In this document: positions 59,881 to 64,000 of the stretch, piece by piece
How the letters are laid out: the number at the start of each line of letters is the position of its first letter
How positions within the stretch are numbered: position 1 is the stretch's first letter
DNA from: Chaetoderma sp. LZ-2023a
Taxonomy: Eukaryota > Mollusca > Caudofoveata > Chaetodermatida > Chaetodermatidae
NCBI GenBank assembly: GCA_034401795.1
Contig: CM067372.1
Coordinates: forward strand, 32,518,571-32,582,570
Reading direction: 5' to 3'
Length of the DNA stretch: 64,000 nucleotides
Notes under the pieces: generated by a model
The model's database searches: none
What the model was told of the DNA's origin: nothing
What the model saw: only the letters and a program-made list of their open reading frames with translations
Position numbers and translations under genes: made by a program

Positions 59881-59907
59881 GTCTCTCCATTGGATTTCAT
59901 AGCAAGA

Positions 59908-60270
59908 ATGAACCTTTCCAGTTTTAGCTATGCCCCGCCCATCTCTATCTCAGCTCCACCCACACCACGCTCGTGTTGGGATCGATCGATCGATCTCTGA
60001 GCTCCATGACTATTAATTTCAAGAAACCTATGCAGGTAAGAAGTTGAATATTTTGAAACTAATTCGACTGGGCGCTGTCGCTGTGGCAGCAACAGCGCCC
60101 AGACAAATTGGTTTCAAATTATTCAACAGCATGTTTATTAAATAGCAAGGGCTTACAATTCGTGCAACGTGTCGGACAATTAAGTGCTAAACACAGACTA
60201 TTTCGAATCATTCATGACGTTATGATTATAACATCAGCATACGCGTCACGTAGTTGATTATGACGTCATA
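59908..60270 (-). mobile_element. CRE-MITE copy (subfamily A), tail-to-tail with the previous copy
   Basis: It starts GAACCTTTCCAGTTTTAGCT, then ATGCCCCGCCCATCTCTATC, GATCGATCGATCGATCTCTG, and a complete centre (CTGGGCGCTGTCGCTG facing CAGCAACAGCGCCCAG). It has GACGTTATG/TGACGTCA words and ends near 60270 in a poly-G run. Only 27 bp separates it from the plus-strand copy. Confidence 0.86.
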
Positions 60271-60519
60271 CAGGGGTGGCGGAAGGGGGGGGGGGTCTGT
60301 GGGGCTGAAGGATAAACTCGAAAGGTGAATTAGCAGTGTTGTTCATTCATTATGGAGATGCTTCACAAGGCCTGCAGCTAAGGCATGCAACTTTGCTTTA
60401 TTAAATCTTGCCATCACAAATAATGAGTTATCAAATGGTCAATCTTTACTTATCAAGGCATGCACATAAACTACATCATACACTATAAAATTGGTGTGCA
60501 TGGGTGCCTCCATGAGTGC

Positions 60520-60966
60520 TTATAGGTGACCTATGCGTCTACTGTGGACATACGCGCAAACTAATGCATGCTGGTAGACAGATAGGTATTCCAACACCCT
60601 AACACGCGCACAGGTATGCGCACAGAAAGGTAGATATATAGATGGCCGATGGATAGATAGACAAATGGTTGGATACATGCGTGTGTGTATATGGATTGTT
60701 GGTAGTGATATATGTATGAATGGGTGGATAGATAGAGGGATATATGGACAAACACGAGAGTTGTTAGATTCATACTGCTCGCATGTTCTGTGATATATTT
60801 CGTTGAGTTGGTTAACACATCTTCTGGGACGGGTCATGCCTAACTCATGTAAGATAACGTCAAGTATGATCCATTTGGTCTCTAAGTTGCTTAGTATTAA
60901 CAAGCATTCTGTAAGTATTGCTTTGCAATACATGTCCCCTACCTGGTGATATAAATCTTTAGACAT
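60520..60966 (-). CDS. 148-codon open frame, mostly repeat-derived
   Basis: The first 65 codons (MSKDLYHQVGDMYCKAILTE, then ILDVILHELGMTRPRRCVNQ) look compositionally normal. The remainder is translated from a decayed GATA/GATG microsatellite (SIHPFIHIS, YLSI). A CAG|gtaggg donor-like site follows codon 8. I recognise no family. Treat it as a weak exon candidate at best. Confidence 0.13.
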   Translation of the reverse strand: MSKDLYHQVGDMYCKAILTECLLILSNLETKWIILDVILHELGMTRPRRCVNQLNEIYHRTCEQYESNNSRVCPYIPLSIHPFIHISLPTIHIHTRMYPTICLSIHRPSIYLPFCAHTCARVRVLEYLSVYQHALVCAYVHSRRIGHL

Positions 60967-60969
60967 TGA

Positions 60970-61590
60970 TAGTCAAAAACTCCATTAAATATTGTCAGAA
61001 GCAGCTGAAACTCGAACTTGATCTAAAACTTCTCATAACATAGCAATAAACCAAGTTTCAGTTATATATGGTGAAGGAGAAGGAAAAAGTCTTGAAAGCT
61101 GATATGCTTGTATTTCATAAGTCGAAATGGGACACAACCGCAACAAAAAATTATGCAAACGCCTGAAACTCAAACTTGGTCTGTAATTTCTCATAATAAA
61201 GTAATGTATCAATTCTCAGTTGAATATCTTGAAAGACTGTGAGAAAAAGGGTGGAAAACTAATATTTTTTGCATTTCATACGTCGAAAGGGGGCATAGCT
61301 AAATGAAAAACTTACGAAAATGCCTGGAACTCGAACTTACTCTGTAACTCCTTATACTAAAGCGAAGTACTAATTTTCCCTTAAATATCTTGAAGGAGTG
61401 CGAAAAAAAGTGCGGAAAGCTGATATTTTTCGTATTTCTTAAGTCGAAAGGGGGCATAACTCTATCAAAAATTGACGCATATGCCTGAAACTCGAACTTG
61501 GTCTGTAACTTCTCATAACAAAGCAATATACCAATTCACAGTTGAATACCTTGAAGGACTGCGAAAAAAGTGCGGAAAACCACCTGCAAC
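60970..61590. repeat. 161-bp tandem repeat, nearly four units, ending in (GACG/GACA)n
   Basis: GAAACTCGAACTTGGTCTGT recurs at about 61003, 61165, 61326 and 61487, spacing close to 161 bp. Each unit also carries GTCGAAAGGGGGCATA and CAGTTGAATATCTTGAA. The last unit runs into CGGACAGACGGACAG repeats (about 61596-61662). This unit followed by a GACG tail looks like a dispersed satellite-like element. Confidence 0.88.
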
Positions 61591-61595
61591 AGACG

Positions 61596-61662
61596 GACAG
61601 GCGGACATACGGACGGATGGACAGACGGACAGACGGACAGACGGACAGACGGACAGACACAC
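61596..61662. repeat. (GGACAGAC)n microsatellite
   Basis: Repeated ACGGACAG units at the end of the 161-bp array; followed by a C-rich run near 61680-61700. Confidence 0.92.
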
Positions 61663-61803
61663 GGAGTGCAAACCTATATTCCCCACCCACCCCCCCCCCG
61701 CGTTTTACCGGTATGGGACTAATAATTAAACCATACATATGATTAGAATCTGGCATACAATTTCACTAACTCGGATCTTGTATGGCACTTTAAACAATGA
61801 ATA

Positions 61804-62098
61804 GATCAGATCTGTCACTCAAGTATGTGACGTCATAATCAATTACGTCACATGTAGGCCGACGTCACAATAAACATTTTGTTGAGCATTTTTAAATCAC
61901 TGTGCGTTGTTGTTGTGATAGGTAGCAAGAGCATCAAGTTAAATTAGTTTCAAAATATTCAACAGCTTACCTGTATGGTTACCTTGAAATTAGGATTCTG
62001 TTAATTCAGCGCTCAAAGTATATAAATTGATCCAAAGGCGCGCAGAGCGGAGATTGGCTAGAAATGAGCGGGGCATGGCTATAAATGGACGCCTCTAT
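61804..62098 (+). mobile_element. CRE-MITE copy (subfamily B)
   Basis: The left end is GATCAGATCTGTCACTCAAG, with TGACGTCA at about 61829 and a CGACGTCAC variant. The centre is partial (TTAAATTAGTTTCAAAATAT), and GATCCAAAGGCGCGCAGAGC and GAGCGGGGCATGGC form the right end. Confidence 0.84.
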
Positions 62099-62730
62099 TG
62101 TTGATTACAGATGTCTTTATTTTAAACACGCATATCTTACATTATGACTGTACTGATGATTAGAATAATATAATATTTACATCGTATATTGTACTGATAT
62201 ACTAACTCACGGATAAATCCCAAATTTAAATTACAAAAGAAATAGAAATTGTATCTAGGTGTAATTAATGTTGAGACCCAAACTGTAAGCCTGATGAGGT
62301 ATTAATATTTAGTATATGGTTATGCCGGTCATCCTAATCTTAGTACATTCGCTACAGTGGTTGTATTGTCAACTCCAAGCCTTGCTTCCATTTGACTGGC
62401 ATGCATAGTCATCGGTGCTTCATAAATTATGTTCCAGCAAGCGATTTCTCTGGCACAAACCATCTGATATAATTGAGAGTCGTTTACACGAAGCATAAAG
62501 GGAAGTATGCCAGGAGCTGGCCGTTTTCTTTTCACTGAACACTCGCATTATAGTCCAGGGGCCATTTCCCGTAAGAAGCCAACTTATGGAAGGTCGTACA
62601 ACAGCCCCTACCGAAAATGTTTGACTTGACAACGTGTTATTATAATCCCTCTAGATCACCGCCAGATAGTATGTCAATGGAAATTGAGGTATCATTACAA
62701 TTCTATAGCCCTTAATATAGAGTTCGCTCC
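62099..62730. other. No feature recognised
   Basis: Minus frames at 62329-62535 and 62420-62632 overlap and carry no recognisable motif. Confidence 0.5.
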
Positions 62731-62810
62731 GAATATTCGAATATTCGAATATTCATTCATACAGAGCCATATGAATGAATATTCGCATAGCCTACGAATA
62801 TTCGAATATC
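62731..62810. repeat. GAATATTC-based inverted repeat
   Basis: GAATATTCGAATATTCGAAT then ATTCATTCAT (62731-62760) faces ATGAATGAATATTCG and CGAATATTCGAATAT (62771-62808) across a short loop. The arms are themselves built of palindromic GAATATTC units. Confidence 0.8.
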
Positions 62811-63384
62811 TAAGGAAAATGACAAACTTAAAGACCAACATCCTGTAGTGGTGGGAACGCGACAAAACACCTCTGAGGTAGACAAAACAATGCATTTTCA
62901 TAACATTAGCGCACGCGTTGTTCGAATGGTCCGTGTTTGTATCCGCCTTTGGTTTTTTAACCGTTCTGCGCTTTGGTACGCCGACAGCCGAGGCTTAGCG
63001 GTGGAGCGATATTTGGTTCAAACAATTTTATTTTTTCGGTTAAAGTGGGAGCGCAGTAAGATACATCTTATTAGTGCGTCTCCCACTTGTAATGATTTAC
63101 AGTAATTTAATTAATCAAGTGGCGGGTACATAAGATCATGATAGACTAAATAATTTAATAATAGGTTTCACTAGTTGTTAATAAATTACTAATAAAGACA
63201 GAATAGTAGAAGTAGAAGTGTAGAAATTAGAATAATGAAAAAAGGGGGCAAGCTAGTAAAAAAACGTAGAGTAGAGTAGAATTCGGGCTGATTTTCACAC
63301 ATTCCTGCTCGCACCGCGTGGTGATGGGTAGCGTGCGGTGGGCAAGGGTACAATTTTGGGTGGATGATTATGGGAGAATGAATA
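62811..63384. other. No feature recognised
   Basis: One 85-codon plus frame (62848-63105) without motifs; the rest is AT-rich with short frames. Confidence 0.5.
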
Positions 63385-63997
63385 TCAATTAAAACGGCCA
63401 GTATCAGCAATGTATTGGCAAAATAGTGTGGATACTATAATATTCGTGTCCATATTGAGATTTTCATCGCCATATAGCAAAACTTTAGCGGTCAGTGAGT
63501 TAATGGGAATATTGTTTAGGCCTAATTCAGTATAAAATATTCTTCTTTGGTTATTGCATAGCGGGCAGTGAACGATATAGTGTCCAATTGTTTCATCCGG
63601 GTGCCCACATGAGCACCTAGGTGAGTCTAACGAGAAGTTGTTATGGAGGTGTCTGTTTAAGCCACTACAATTGTTTCGGAGCCTGGAATATGCTATGTTA
63701 GCACGCCGTTTACATGCATAGTACCACCTAGGTGGGGGTCGTTTTTGAGACATTACGTTCAATTTATTTTTCATTTTTTCTTGTATGGGACGTTTTGACA
63801 GGATCCGGAAGACTATTCCAATCTCTAATCGTAGCCGGGAAGAAAGAACTACGATAGAGCTCAGTGCGACATCTGGGCGGTGTATAGGTGTTGAGTTGGC
63901 GGATATTATAAGGGTTTGTCCTTTGCGAAACGGGAAAGAGATAAATAGACAATGTCTCACTTGTTGCGCCGTTTATAATTGTGTAGAGCATTACTAA
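63385..63997 (-). mobile_element. LINE C-terminal region, running off the window
   Basis: Two minus frames are joined by a frameshift near 63800-63830. The upstream one encodes YNIRQLNTYTPPRCRTELYR then SSFFPATIRDWNSLPDPVK. The downstream one encodes YSRLRNNCSGLNRHLHNNF, SPRCSCGHPDETIGHYIVHC and PLCNNQRR. A CRT-xx-SFFP-IR-WN block followed by a C-C-H-H/C cluster is the typical C-terminal end of many invertebrate LINE ORF2 proteins. The 5' part lies beyond 64000. Confidence 0.85.
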
Positions 63998-64000
63998 TTT

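Noticed and set aside
60520..60966. 148-codon frame as a confident gene
   Set aside because: More than half is decayed GATA/GATG repeat; the rest has no recognisable family.

Overview
The window is animal nuclear DNA. It is AT-rich and intron-bearing, with no operons or ribosome-binding-site logic, and is crowded with microsatellites, minisatellites, short palindromic transposons and broken non-LTR retrotransposons. The only host gene I can support is the 5' coding part of a Dmbx-type (diencephalon/mesencephalon) paired-like homeobox gene on the minus strand: a first coding exon at 3775-3964 and a homeobox exon at 340-515, joined across a 3.26-kb intron. The homeodomain is cut between residues 46 and 47, the classic paired-class intron position, so its last part and the C-terminus lie beyond the left edge. 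The gene and the repeat types fit a bilaterian marine invertebrate (lancelet, hemichordate or mollusc grade). I cannot name the species.

From about 4 kb to 64 kb no convincing host exon is visible. This is the 5' flank of Dmbx, or possibly a long 5' intron, since an acceptor-like site lies just before the start codon. It holds the following. (1) At least seven degraded LINE copies: a related set of three minus-strand copies at 10.5-11.1, 15.3-17.8 and 52.85-54.04 kb, and others at 5.9, 28.1-29.7, 44.4-46.6, 56.9-58.9 and 63.4-64 kb. (2) A dominant palindromic MITE family (called CRE-MITE here) with about 20 copies. Its outer arm carries repeated TGACGTCA motifs, its centre is an inverted repeat, and its other arm is GC-rich. 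(3) Several further foldback families: a 92-bp near-perfect hairpin, a piggyBac-like TTAA element, a 320-bp palindrome with three copies, a 95-120-bp hairpin with two copies, and a 560-bp long-TIR element. (4) Large tandem arrays: a 1.1-kb 21-bp minisatellite (22.86-24.0 kb), and 46-bp, 34-bp, 41-bp, 20-bp, 13-bp and 161-bp arrays. (5) Very long simple repeats: AGT/ACT at 14.8, 37.0 and 52.4 kb, AT at 39.2 kb, GGT/GT at 41.9 kb and CTGT/CTGC at 47.1 kb.

The most interesting biology is repeat genesis. The 21-bp minisatellite matches a 21-bp near-duplication built into the GC-rich end of the CRE-MITE, and an apparent intermediate with four units sits at 34.9 kb. The same MITE spreads perfect CRE/ATF-like sites through the flank of a developmental homeobox gene. 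Two AGT microsatellites, 22 kb apart and in opposite orientation, share the same flanking module, so they were deposited with a transposon end rather than arising independently. Most long open frames here (poly-Ser, poly-Val, poly-Tyr, MTRNGRG repeats and so on) are translations of simple repeats, not genes.
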